Below the pieces are notes generated by a model, which was not told where the DNA came from, ran no database searches, and was given only the letters and a program-made list of their open reading frames with translations. Made by a program: the position numbers and the translations under genes. Of a DNA stretch of 64,000 nucleotides, positions 34,602 to 43,087 are shown one piece after another (the stretch's first letter is position 1; every line of letters begins with the position of its first letter). This DNA comes from Streptomyces sp. TLI_235 (GTDB taxonomy: Bacteria > Actinomycetota > Actinomycetes > Streptomycetales > Streptomycetaceae). The stretch is taken from positions 4,712,001 to 4,776,000 of the forward strand of contig NSGV01000001.1 of assembly GCA_002300355.1 (NCBI GenBank). The letters are read 5' to 3'.

Positions 34602-36170
34602 GGTGCTGTGGCCCCCGACGCGCCACTCGTCCAGGTCGGCAAGGCCGACGTCACCGCCGAGGACGTCCTCGCCGTCGCCCGCGGCAACGCCCGGGTCGAG
34701 ATCGGCCCGGACGCGCTCGCCGAAATGGCCGGCGCCCGCGCCCGGATCGACGCGCTCGCGGCCGAGCCGCGCCCGGTCTACGGCGTCTCCACCGGCTTCG
34801 GCGCCCTCGCCGTCCGCCACATCAGCCCCGAGCTTCGCGCCCAGCTGCAGCGCTCCCTGGTGCGCTCGCACGCCGCCGGCATGGGCCCGGTGGTCGAGCG
34901 CGAGGTCGTCCGCGCGCTGGTGTTCCTGCGGATGAAGACCCTCGCCTCCGGCCGCACCGGCGTCCGCCCGCTGGTCGCCGAGACGATGGCCGCGCTGCTC
35001 AACGCCGGCATCACCCCGGCCGTCCGCGAGTTCGGCTCGCTCGGCTGCTCCGGCGACCTCGCCCCGCTCTCGCACTGCGCCCTCGCGCTGATGGGCGAGG
35101 GCACCTCCTTCGGCCCGGACGGCGTGGAGAAGGACACCGCCGAGCTGCTCGCCGCCGCCGGCATCGAGCCGATCGAGCTGCTGGAGAAGGAGGGCCTCGC
35201 CCTCATCAACGGCACCGACGGCATGCTCGGCATGCTGGTCATGGCCATCGCCGACCTGCAGAAGCTGTTCACCACCGCGGACATCACCGCCGCGATGAGC
35301 CTGGAGGCGCTGCTCGGCACCGACAAGGTGCTCGCGCCGGAGCTGCACGCCCCGATCCGCCCGCACCCCGGCCAGGCGCTCTCCGCCGCCAACATGCTGG
35401 CCCTGCTCCGGGGCTCCGGCCTGACCGGCCACCACCAGGACGACGCGCCGCGCGTCCAGGACGCCTACTCGATCCGCTGCGCCCCGCAGGTCGCCGGCGC
35501 CGGCCGTGACACCGTCGCGCACGCCCGCACGGTGGCCGAGCGCGAGCTCGCCGCCTCCGTCGACAACCCGGTGGTGCTGCCGGACGGCCGGGTCGAGTCC
35601 AACGGCAACTTCCACGGCGCCCCGGTCGCCTACGTGCTGGACTTCCTCGCCATCGCCGCCGCCGACCTCGGCTCGATCTCCGAGCGCCGCACCGACCGGC
35701 TGCTCGACAAGGCCCGCTCGCACGGTCTGCCGGCCTTCCTCGCCGACGACCCGGGCGTGGACTCCGGCCTGATGATCGCCCAGTACACCCAGGCCGCCCT
35801 GGTCAGCGAGAACAAGCGGCTCGCCGTCCCGGCCTCGGTGGACTCGATCCCGTCCTCCGCGATGCAGGAGGACCACGTGTCGATGGGCTGGTCGGCCGCG
35901 CGCAAGCTGCGCCAGGCGGTCACCAACCTGACCCGGGTGCTCGCCGTCGAGCTGGTCGCCTCGGCCCGCGCCCTGGAGATCCGCGCCGAGGGCGGCAGCG
36001 GCCCGCTCGCCCCGGCCACCGCCGCCGCGATCGCCGCGGCCCGCGAGGCGGGCGTCGGCGGCCCCGGCCGGGACCGCTTCCTGTCGCCGGACCTGGAGGC
36101 CGCGGCCGCGCTGGTCGAGTCCGGCGCGCTGGTCGCCGCGGTCGAGCGGGTCACCGGCCGGCTGGCCTGA
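34590..36170 (+). CDS. hutH: Histidine ammonia-lyase
   Basis: This 526-residue enzyme deaminates L-histidine to urocanate, the first step of histidine breakdown. The MIO electrophile forms from Cys153-Ser154-Gly155 in GSLGCSGDLAPL; Cys replaces the usual Ala, as in streptomycete histidases. Other active-site motifs are YGVSTGFG, LNGTDGMLG, HAPIRPHPGQ, QDAYSIRCAPQV, NFHGAP and SSAMQEDHVSMGW. ATG 34590 gives MDMHGA, matching the start of S. coelicolor HutH as I recall it. There is no strong ribosome site. The rest of the pathway is encoded at 40-46 kb. Confidence 0.94.
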   Translation: MDMHGAVAPDAPLVQVGKADVTAEDVLAVARGNARVEIGPDALAEMAGARARIDALAAEPRPVYGVSTGFGALAVRHISPELRAQLQRSLVRSHAAGMGPVVEREVVRALVFLRMKTLASGRTGVRPLVAETMAALLNAGITPAVREFGSLGCSGDLAPLSHCALALMGEGTSFGPDGVEKDTAELLAAAGIEPIELLEKEGLALINGTDGMLGMLVMAIADLQKLFTTADITAAMSLEALLGTDKVLAPELHAPIRPHPGQALSAANMLALLRGSGLTGHHQDDAPRVQDAYSIRCAPQVAGAGRDTVAHARTVAERELAASVDNPVVLPDGRVESNGNFHGAPVAYVLDFLAIAAADLGSISERRTDRLLDKARSHGLPAFLADDPGVDSGLMIAQYTQAALVSENKRLAVPASVDSIPSSAMQEDHVSMGWSAARKLRQAVTNLTRVLAVELVASARALEIRAEGGSGPLAPATAAAIAAAREAGVGGPGRDRFLSPDLEAAAALVESGALVAAVERVTGRLA

Positions 36171-36192
36171 CGCACGGGCGGGACGGCCGGGC

Positions 36193-36570
36193 TCAGTACC
36201 GGTCGTCCCGCCGCCGCTCCCGGCCCCGGCCGGCCCGCGCCGCGGAGGAGACGTTGATGCCGACGATGCCCGCCCAGCACACGATCAGGCCGGGCAGGCC
36301 GGAGCTCTCGGCGGCGATCGCGGACAGCGGGATACCCATCACCAGCGAGAGCACCTGCACCTTGAACTGCGGGTTCCCGGGCCGCCGTCCGGGGTCGGCG
36401 GCGCTGCCGAGGCGCTCGGCGACGCGCTGCTCGACCCGGGCGTCGAGCCGCTCGTCCAGGCGCGTCAGGAAGGAGTCGACGATCTCCGCCTCGTACTCCT
36501 TGCCGAGCTCCTTGCGGGTCTGCAGGGCGGCGTCGAGGTCGCGCGCGAGGTCGTCCTTGCGAAGGTCCAT
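36193..36570 (-). CDS. Small integral membrane protein, 125 aa
   Basis: The N-terminal half is a charged helical region (LRKDDLARDLDAALQTRKELGKEYEAEIVDSFLTRLDERLDARVEQRVAERLG) that could form a coiled coil. Two hydrophobic helices follow (VQVLSLVMGIPLSAIAAE and LPGLIVCWAGIVGINVSS), then a basic tail. Similar proteins occur next to hutH in streptomycetes. The function is unknown. The start is ATG 36570. It is convergent with hutH. Confidence 0.72.
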   Translation of the reverse strand: MDLRKDDLARDLDAALQTRKELGKEYEAEIVDSFLTRLDERLDARVEQRVAERLGSAADPGRRPGNPQFKVQVLSLVMGIPLSAIAAESSGLPGLIVCWAGIVGINVSSAARAGRGRERRRDDRY

Positions 36571-36813
36571 GGCACCAGCCTGGCCGGGCCACCGGGCCGC
36601 GGTCCACCGCCGGAGCGCGATCTCGGGGAAGGCTCAGGGCCGTCTCGGGGTGTCCCCGGGGGCGACCCCGAGGCCGCACCGGCCGGCGCACCCGCCCGCG
36701 CGGCGTGTCCCGTTCCTCGAAACACCGTTGCCCACATGCCAGGACTGCGCGACAGTCGTCCCAGCCGCCGTCGCCAACGGCGTGCGCCGCTCACGAGCCC
36801 GGAGGAACCGCCG

Positions 36814-37686
36814 ATGACAGCCCTGGACGAGACCGGTACCTTCGGCCCCTCCGCCCGACTCCTCCAGCTGTTCGAGGGCCACCGGCTCACCCCCACCCAG
36901 CGCCGGATCGCGCACTCCCTCGTCCGGCACGCCACCGAGGCGCCCTTCCTCTCCAGCGTGGAGGTCGCCGAGCTGGCCGGGGTCAGCCAGCCGTCGGTCA
37001 CCCGCTTCGCGGTCGCCCTCGGCTACGACGGCTATCCGGCGCTGCGCAAGCAGCTGCGCGAACTCGGTGCGGGCGAGGCGGCGCCGGCCGCCGAGACCCC
37101 GGCGGACGCCGTCCGCAACGAGCACCAGCAGGCCGTGCTCGCCGAGATCGAGCACCTGCGGCATCTCGCCGACCTGCTCGCCGATCCCGAGCCGATCGTC
37201 CGTGCCGCCCGGCTGCTCGCCGCCTCCCGGCCGCTGCCGGTGATCGGCCTGCGGGCCGCCTCGGCGCAGGCGCACGGCTTCGCCTACTTCGCCTCCAAGG
37301 TGCACCCGGACGTACGCCTGCTGGACGAGGGCGGCTCGATGCTGGCCGACCGGATCGAGCAGGCCGCGTCGGCCGGCGCGACCGCGCTGGCCTGCTTCGC
37401 GCTGCCCCGCTACCCGCGGGAGCTGATGGACGCTCTGCTCACCGCCCGGGAGTGCGGCCTGACGGTCGTGACGGTCGCCGACAGCGCGTTCGCCCCGGTC
37501 GCCAAGCTCTCCGACCTGATGCTGCCCGCCGCGGTCGGCACCGGCCTGGTCTTCGACACCGCCTGCGCGCCGATGATGCTCGGCCGGGTGCTGCTGCAGA
37601 CCATGTGCGACGAGATCCCGGGCGCCGAGGCCCGCCTGGAGGCCATCGAGCAGTCGGCGACCGCGCGCGGGCTGTTCCTGGAGTAG
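36814..37686 (+). CDS. RpiR/MurR-family transcriptional regulator
   Basis: This 290-residue regulator has ATG 36814 after GGAGG. The N-terminal RpiR helix-turn-helix reads LTPTQRRIAHSLVRHATEAPFLSSVEVAELAGVSQPSVTRFAVALGYDGYPALRKQL. The C-terminal SIS domain (LPVIGLRAASAQAHGFAYFASKV; ALACFALPRYPRELMDALLTARECGLTVVTVAD) normally binds a phosphosugar or related ligand. Its position between hutH and the hutU operon makes it the leading candidate for the histidine-utilisation regulator. That assignment is contextual. Confidence 0.85.
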   Translation: MTALDETGTFGPSARLLQLFEGHRLTPTQRRIAHSLVRHATEAPFLSSVEVAELAGVSQPSVTRFAVALGYDGYPALRKQLRELGAGEAAPAAETPADAVRNEHQQAVLAEIEHLRHLADLLADPEPIVRAARLLAASRPLPVIGLRAASAQAHGFAYFASKVHPDVRLLDEGGSMLADRIEQAASAGATALACFALPRYPRELMDALLTARECGLTVVTVADSAFAPVAKLSDLMLPAAVGTGLVFDTACAPMMLGRVLLQTMCDEIPGAEARLEAIEQSATARGLFLE

Positions 37687-37832
37687 CCGCCGCCCGGTCC
37701 GCAGGGGCTGCCGCACGGCTGCCGGGGGCGCGCGCGGAGGGCAACTGTGCGCGTTCCGGCGGGTTGGCGCCCGGCCGGGAGCGGGCATCCCCTTCACAGG
37801 GCCCGGTCGCGGGCCGGACGGGGGTGAGCGGG

Positions 37833-38201
37833 ATGCGGGTGATCCACCAGATGAGACCGACCGCGCGGCTGGCCGACGGCGCCGACGAGTGGTCCTGTCC
37901 GACCTGCGGCCGGCGGATCGTGCTGCGCCGTCCGCCGGACCCCGGCATCACCGTGCTGGAGGCGGGCGACGAGTCCGCCGTCCACATCGGGATCACCGAG
38001 CCGACCGCCGCCGAGCGGGCCGCCGCCGAGGCGGCCGAGCGGTACGGTCTCGGCCCCGTCCAGGAGATCCCGCGGCCGCCGGCCAGGACGCCGCGGGAGG
38101 TGCGCGGGACGGATGCCCCGGAGCCCGCGACCGTCGACGCGCAGGACCGCGCCTGGCTGGCCGAGATCGGCATCGACTGGGAGGGCGACGCGGCCGCCTG
38201 A
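37833..38201 (+). CDS. Small protein with one zinc-ribbon-like CxxC
   Basis: This 122-residue hypothetical protein has EWSCPTCGRRIVLRR near residues 19-33, half of a zinc ribbon; no second CxxC is present, so metal binding would need dimerisation. The rest is Ala/Glu-rich and acidic, ending AQDRAWLAEIGIDWEGD. Overlapping GTG and ATG starts are possible (37824 or 37833). It has no recognised function. It lies between the RpiR regulator and the flavin monooxygenase. Confidence 0.6.
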   Translation: MRVIHQMRPTARLADGADEWSCPTCGRRIVLRRPPDPGITVLEAGDESAVHIGITEPTAAERAAAEAAERYGLGPVQEIPRPPARTPREVRGTDAPEPATVDAQDRAWLAEIGIDWEGDAAA

Positions 38202-38240
38202 GCCGCGTCGGGCGCGGCGGGAATAGCCGCCGTGGCAGGG

Positions 38241-38273
38241 TCGTTCAGCCCCATGTAGTTGAAATCTGAACGA
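38241..38273. promoter_or_regulatory. Inverted repeat before the LLM monooxygenase gene
   Basis: TCGTTCAG and CTGAACGA form a perfect 8-bp inverted repeat with 17 AT-richer bases between. It ends 15 nt before the ATG at 38289, which suits an operator covering the promoter or a leader hairpin. Confidence 0.5.
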
Positions 38274-38288
38274 TCTGGAGAGTGAGCC

Positions 38289-39395
38289 ATGCAGTTCGGG
38301 ATCTTCACCGTGGGCGACGTCACCGAGGACCCGACCACCGGCCGGACACCGACCGAGCACGAGCGGATCAAGGCGATGGTGGCCATCGCCCGGAAGGTCG
38401 AGGAGGTGGGCCTGGACGTCTTCGCGACCGGCGAGCACCACAACCCGCCCTTCGTGCCCTCGTCGCCGACCACCATGCTCGGCCACATCGCGGCCCGCAC
38501 CGACCGGATCGTCCTCTCCACCTCGACCACGCTGATCACCACCAACGACCCGGTGAAGATCGCCGAGGACTTCGCGATGCTCCAGCACCTGGCCGACGGC
38601 CGGGTCGACCTGATGCTCGGCCGCGGCAACACCGGCCCGGTCTACCCCTGGTTCGGCCAGGACGTCCGCCAGGGCATCCCGCTCGCGATCGAGAACTACG
38701 CGCTGCTGCACCAGCTGTGGCGCGAGGACGTGGTCGACTGGCAGGGACGCTTCCGCACCCCGCTGCAGGGCTTCACCTCCACCCCGCGTCCGCTGGACGG
38801 CGTCCCGCCGTTCGTCTGGCACGGCTCGATCCGCAGCCCCGAGATCGCCGAACAGGCCGCGTACTACGGCGACGGCTTCTTCGCCAACAACATCTTCTGG
38901 CCGAAGGAGCACTTCCAGCGGCTGGTCAACCTCTACCGCGAGCGGTACGCGCACTACGGCCACGGCACCGCGGAGCAGGCGATCGTCGGCCTCGGCGGCC
39001 AGGTCTTCATGCGCCGCAACTCCCAGGACGCCGTCCGCGAGTTCCGCCCGTACTTCGACAACGCGCCGGTCTACGGGCACGGCCCCTCGCTGGAGGAGTT
39101 CACCGAGCAGACCCCGCTCACCGTCGGAAGCCCGCAGGAGGTCATCGACAAGACCCTCACCTTCCGCGAGTCCTTCGGCGACTACCAGCGGCAGCTGTTC
39201 CTGGTCGACCACGCCGGGCTGCCGCTGAAGACCGTCCTGGAGCAGCTCGACCTGCTCGGCGAGGAGGTCGTCCCGGTGCTGCGCAAGGAGTTCGCCAACG
39301 GCCGCCCGGCAGAGGTGCCGGACGCCCCGACCCACGCCTCGCTGCTCGCCGGGCGCACCGAGAACACCACCGACACCGCCGAGGAGGCCCGATGA
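38289..39395 (+). CDS. LLM-class flavin-dependent monooxygenase
   Basis: This 368-residue bacterial-luciferase-like protein begins MQFGIFTVGDVTEDPTTG and has FATGEHHNPPFVPSSPTTMLG, DRIVLSTSTTLITTNDPVKIAEDFAMLQ and LMLGRGNTGPVYPWFG. This pattern matches the CE1758-type group. FMNH2 is expected from the reductase encoded immediately downstream, whose start overlaps this stop by 4 nt. The substrate is unknown; quinone or aromatic detoxification is plausible. Ribosome site GGAGAG lies upstream. Confidence 0.87.
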   Translation: MQFGIFTVGDVTEDPTTGRTPTEHERIKAMVAIARKVEEVGLDVFATGEHHNPPFVPSSPTTMLGHIAARTDRIVLSTSTTLITTNDPVKIAEDFAMLQHLADGRVDLMLGRGNTGPVYPWFGQDVRQGIPLAIENYALLHQLWREDVVDWQGRFRTPLQGFTSTPRPLDGVPPFVWHGSIRSPEIAEQAAYYGDGFFANNIFWPKEHFQRLVNLYRERYAHYGHGTAEQAIVGLGGQVFMRRNSQDAVREFRPYFDNAPVYGHGPSLEEFTEQTPLTVGSPQEVIDKTLTFRESFGDYQRQLFLVDHAGLPLKTVLEQLDLLGEEVVPVLRKEFANGRPAEVPDAPTHASLLAGRTENTTDTAEEAR

Positions 39396-40009
39396 CCGCC
39401 CCGCTCAAGCTGGTCGCCGTGTCGGCCGGCCTGTCCCAGCCGTCGTCCACCCGGCTGCTCGCCGACCGGCTGGCCGGCGCCGTCCGGACGGCGCTGGAAG
39501 GTCGGCGCGAGGTGGAGGCCGAGGTGGTCGAGCTGCGCGGCCTCGCCCGCGGTATCGCCGACCACCTGGTCACCGGCTTCCCCGGGCCGGAGCTGCGGGC
39601 CGCCCTGGAGTCCGTCGAGCGTGCGGACGCCGTGATCGCGGTGACGCCGATCTTCAGCGCCTCGTACAGCGGCCTGTTCAAGTCCTTCTTCGACGTGCTC
39701 GACCCGGACGCGCTCACCGGCACGCCGGTGCTGGTCGCCGCCACCGGCGGCACCGCCCGGCACTCGCTGGCGCTGGAGCACGCCGTGCGGCCGCTCTTCG
39801 CCCACCTCCGGGCCGTCGTGGTGCCGACCGCGGTGTTCGCGGCCTCAGAGGACTGGGGGTCGGGCGGTGACGCCGAGGGGCTCGCCCCGCGGATCGCCCG
39901 CGCCGCGGGCGAACTCGCCGACCTGCTCGCGGCCCGCCCGCCCAGGCCCCGCACGGAGTCCGCGGTGGTGCCCTTCGAGCAGCAGCTGGCGGCCCTGCGC
40001 GCGGGTTGA
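39392..40009 (+). CDS. NAD(P)H-dependent FMN reductase, CE1759 type
   Basis: This 205-residue flavodoxin-fold reductase begins LKLVAVSAGLSQPSSTRLLADRLA. The phosphate-binding loop is SAGLSQPSST and VIAVTPIFSASYSGLFKSFFDVLD is the flavin loop. It is translationally coupled to the LLM monooxygenase by an ATGA overlap and so makes its reduced FMN. A perfect 16-bp stem-loop follows the stop. Confidence 0.87.
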   Translation: MTAPLKLVAVSAGLSQPSSTRLLADRLAGAVRTALEGRREVEAEVVELRGLARGIADHLVTGFPGPELRAALESVERADAVIAVTPIFSASYSGLFKSFFDVLDPDALTGTPVLVAATGGTARHSLALEHAVRPLFAHLRAVVVPTAVFAASEDWGSGGDAEGLAPRIARAAGELADLLAARPPRPRTESAVVPFEQQLAALRAG

Positions 40010-40022
40010 GGCGTGCACCGGT

Positions 40023-40058
40023 GGCGGGCGGCGGGACCTTCCGGTCCCGCCGCCCGCC
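40023..40058 (+). terminator. Terminator after the monooxygenase/reductase pair
   Basis: GGCGGGCGGCGGGACC pairs perfectly with GGTCCCGCCGCCCGCC around a TTCC loop. It isolates the pair from the downstream hutU operon. Confidence 0.75.
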
Positions 40059-40140
40059 GCCGTCCGTTGCGGGGCGCGCCGCCGCGCGGCGCGGGGCGGT
40101 TCCTGGTCGGATGGTGCTGAGGTCTGGCTTCCGGGTGAAT

Positions 40141-40158
40141 GACTGGATATATTCAGTC
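40141..40158. promoter_or_regulatory. AT-rich near-palindrome before hutU, candidate operator
   Basis: GACTGGATATATTCAGTC is symmetric at 16 of 18 positions. It lies 41 nt before the hutU start, in the most AT-rich stretch nearby. An ATGAATTCAT palindrome follows at 40172-40181. A GGATAT core is shared with the hutH palindrome. Confidence 0.5.
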
Positions 40159-40199
40159 TCGGTAAGCCTGAATGAATTCATCCGCAAGGAGGCCGGAGC

Positions 40200-41867
40200 A
40201 TGGTGGAGCAGGTGAGCGGCCCGCGTGAGGTCCGCGCGGCACGTGGGACGCAGCTGACCACGCAGGGCTGGCAGCAGGAGGCCGCCCTGCGGATGCTCAT
40301 GAACAACCTCGACCCCGAGGTTGCCGAGCACCCCTCGAAGCTGGTCGTCTACGGCGGCACCGGCAAGGCGGCGCGCGACTGGCGCTCGTACGACGCCATG
40401 GTCCGCACCCTGCAGAACCTCAAGCAGGACGAGACCATGCTGGTGCAGTCCGGCCGCCCGGTCGGCGTCATGCAGACCCACGAGTGGGCACCGCGTGTGC
40501 TGATCGCCAACTCCAACCTGGTCGGCGACTGGGCGAACTGGGAGGAGTTCCGCCGCCTGGAGTCGCTCGGCCTCACCATGTACGGCCAGATGACCGCCGG
40601 TTCGTGGATCTACATCGGCACCCAGGGCATCCTCCAGGGCACCTACGAGACCTTCGGCGCCGTCGCCGACAAGAAGTTCAACGGCACCCTCGAAGGCACC
40701 ATCACCCTCACCGCCGGTCTCGGCGGCATGGGCGGCGCCCAGCCGCTCGCCGTCACCATGAACGGCGGCGTCGCGATCTGCATCGACTGCGACCCCTCCC
40801 GGATCGCCCGCCGGATCGAGCACCGCTACCTGGACGTGGAGGCCAAGAACCTCGCCCACGCCCTCGAACTCGCCACCGCCGCACGGGACAAGAAGCAGCC
40901 GCTCTCCATCGGCCTGCTCGGCAACGCCGCGGAGATCTTCCCGCAGCTGCTCGCGATGGACGCGCCGATCGACATCGTCACCGACCAGACCAGCGCCCAC
41001 GACCCGCTGAGCTACCTGCCGATCGGTGTCGACTTCGACGACATGGCGGACTACGCGGCCGCCAAGCCCGCCGAGTTCACCCAGCGCTCGCGCGAGTCGA
41101 TGGCCAAGCACGTCGAGGCGATGGTCGGCTTCCAGGACCGCGGCGCCGAGGTCTTCGACTACGGCAACTCCATCCGCGGCGAGGCCCAGCTCGCCGGCTA
41201 CGACCGGGCGTTCGCCTTCCCCGGCTTCGTCCCGGCCTACATCCGCCCGCTGTTCTGCGAGGGCAAGGGCCCGTTCCGCTGGGCCGCGCTCTCCGGCGAC
41301 CCGCAGGACATCTACAAGACCGACAAGGCCGTCCTCGACCTCTTCCCGGAGAACGAGTCGCTGCACCGCTGGATCAAGATGGCCCAGGAGAAGGTCCACT
41401 TCCAGGGCCTCCCGGCGCGCATCTGCTGGCTCGGCTACGGCGAGCGCGACAAGGCCGGCGAGCGCTTCAACGACATGGTCGCCTCCGGTGAGCTGTCCGC
41501 CCCGATCGTCATCGGCCGCGACCACCTCGACTGCGGCTCGGTCGCCTCCCCGTACCGCGAGACCGAGGCCATGCTGGACGGCTCCGACGCGATCGCCGAC
41601 TGGCCGCTGCTCAACGCCATGGTCAACGTCGCCTCCGGCGCGTCCTGGGTCTCCATCCACCACGGCGGCGGCGTCGGCATCGGCCGCTCGATCCACGCCG
41701 GCCAGGTCACCGTCGCCGACGGCACCGCGCTCGCCGGCGAGAAGATCCGCCGCGTGCTCACCAACGACCCCGGCATGGGCGTCATCCGGCACGTCGACGC
41801 CGGCTACGACCGGGCCGTCGAGGTCGCCGGCGAGCGGGGCGTGCGCGTCCCCATGGGCGAGCTGTGA
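40200..41867 (+). CDS. hutU: Urocanate hydratase
   Basis: This 555-residue NAD+-dependent enzyme converts urocanate to 4-imidazolone-5-propionate. GGTGKAARDW and QSGRPVG near the N-terminus, TAGLGGMGGAQPLA (NAD-binding), DQTSAHDPLSYLP and the C-terminal HHGGGVGIGRSIHAG are family hallmarks. AGGAGG is well spaced before ATG 40200. It is the first gene of a four-gene operon; its stop overlaps the next start. Confidence 0.95.
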   Translation: MVEQVSGPREVRAARGTQLTTQGWQQEAALRMLMNNLDPEVAEHPSKLVVYGGTGKAARDWRSYDAMVRTLQNLKQDETMLVQSGRPVGVMQTHEWAPRVLIANSNLVGDWANWEEFRRLESLGLTMYGQMTAGSWIYIGTQGILQGTYETFGAVADKKFNGTLEGTITLTAGLGGMGGAQPLAVTMNGGVAICIDCDPSRIARRIEHRYLDVEAKNLAHALELATAARDKKQPLSIGLLGNAAEIFPQLLAMDAPIDIVTDQTSAHDPLSYLPIGVDFDDMADYAAAKPAEFTQRSRESMAKHVEAMVGFQDRGAEVFDYGNSIRGEAQLAGYDRAFAFPGFVPAYIRPLFCEGKGPFRWAALSGDPQDIYKTDKAVLDLFPENESLHRWIKMAQEKVHFQGLPARICWLGYGERDKAGERFNDMVASGELSAPIVIGRDHLDCGSVASPYRETEAMLDGSDAIADWPLLNAMVNVASGASWVSIHHGGGVGIGRSIHAGQVTVADGTALAGEKIRRVLTNDPGMGVIRHVDAGYDRAVEVAGERGVRVPMGEL

Positions 41868-43087
41868 CCGACGGCTTCCAGCGGATGTGGGCGGAGCTGC
41901 TCCCCGTGGGCCGCTCCGCCTCGTCCGGCGGCTACCGCCGCTTCGCCTGGAACTCCGCCGACGCCGAATGCCGGGCCTGGTTCGAGGAGCAGGCCCGCTC
42001 CCGCGGCCTGCACCTCGAACTCGACCGCAACGGCAACCAGTGGGCCTGGGTGGGCGATCCGCACGGCGAGGGCGCCGTGGTCACCGGCTCGCACCTGGAC
42101 TCCGTGCCGGACGGCGGCGCCTTCGACGGCCCGCTCGGCGTGGTCTCCGCCTTCGCCGCCCTGGACGAACTCCGCTCCCGCGGGGCCGAGTTCACGAAGC
42201 CGCTGGCGATCGTCAACTTCGGGGACGAGGAGGGCGCCCGGTTCGGCGTCGCCTGCATCGGCTCCCGGCTCACCGCCGGCGTGCTCTCCAAGGAGCAGGC
42301 CTTCGACCTGCGCGACGCCGACGGCATCCGGCTGCCCGACGCCATGGAGAAGGCCGGGTACGACCCCGAGGCGATCGGCGCCGACCGCGAACGCCTCGGC
42401 CGCATCGGTGCGTTCGTCGAACTCCACGTCGAGCAGGGCCGCTACCTCGCGGAGGACCAGAGCGTCGGCGTGGCCAGCGCCATCTGGCCGCACGGCCGTT
42501 GGCGGTTCGACTTCCACGGCGAGGCCAACCACGCCGGCACCACCCGCATCGAGGACCGCCGCGACCCGATGCTCACCTACGCCACCACCGTGCTCGCCGC
42601 CCGCAAGAAGGCGAGGCTGGCCGGCGCGCTGGCGACCTTCGGCAAGGTCGCCGTCGAACCCAACGGCACCAACGCCATCGCCTCCCTCGTCCGCGGCTGG
42701 CTGGACTCCCGCGCCGCCGACGAGGCCACCCTCGACGAGGTCGTCGAGGAGATCCGGCGGGCCGCCTTCGAACGCGGCGAGCGGGACGGCGTCCGGGTCG
42801 AACTCACCCGCGAGTCGTACACGCCCGTGGTGGACTTCGACGGGCCGCTGCGCGACCGGCTCGCCCGGATCCTCGGCCGCGCCGACGGCCGCCCGGTGCC
42901 GGTGCTGCCCACCGGCGCAGGACACGACGCCGGAATCCTCGCCTCGGCCATTCCGACCGCCATGCTGTTCGTACGTAACCCGAGCGGAGTCTCGCACTCC
43001 CCGGCGGAGCACGCCGAGGAGAACGACTGCCTCGCGGGCGTGGCCGCGCTCGCCGACGTACTGGAGGACCTCGCATGTCAGGGCTGA
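41864..43087 (+). CDS. M20-family amidohydrolase in the hut operon, probable formylglutamate deformylase
   Basis: This 407-residue zinc amidase is of the allantoate amidohydrolase/N-carbamoylase type. Metal ligands appear in TGSHLDSVPDGG (His near residue 77), GAFDGPLGV (Asp near 88) and NFGDEEGARFG (Glu near 122-123), with a C-terminal NPSGVSHSPAEH. It overlaps hutU (GTGA) and hutF (13 nt). The Hut pathway needs an enzyme to hydrolyse N-formylglutamate after HutF, and no classical HutG is present here. This gene is the obvious candidate. Automatic annotation would call it allantoate amidohydrolase; I consider that misleading in this context. Confidence 0.85.
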   Translation: MTDGFQRMWAELLPVGRSASSGGYRRFAWNSADAECRAWFEEQARSRGLHLELDRNGNQWAWVGDPHGEGAVVTGSHLDSVPDGGAFDGPLGVVSAFAALDELRSRGAEFTKPLAIVNFGDEEGARFGVACIGSRLTAGVLSKEQAFDLRDADGIRLPDAMEKAGYDPEAIGADRERLGRIGAFVELHVEQGRYLAEDQSVGVASAIWPHGRWRFDFHGEANHAGTTRIEDRRDPMLTYATTVLAARKKARLAGALATFGKVAVEPNGTNAIASLVRGWLDSRAADEATLDEVVEEIRRAAFERGERDGVRVELTRESYTPVVDFDGPLRDRLARILGRADGRPVPVLPTGAGHDAGILASAIPTAMLFVRNPSGVSHSPAEHAEENDCLAGVAALADVLEDLACQG

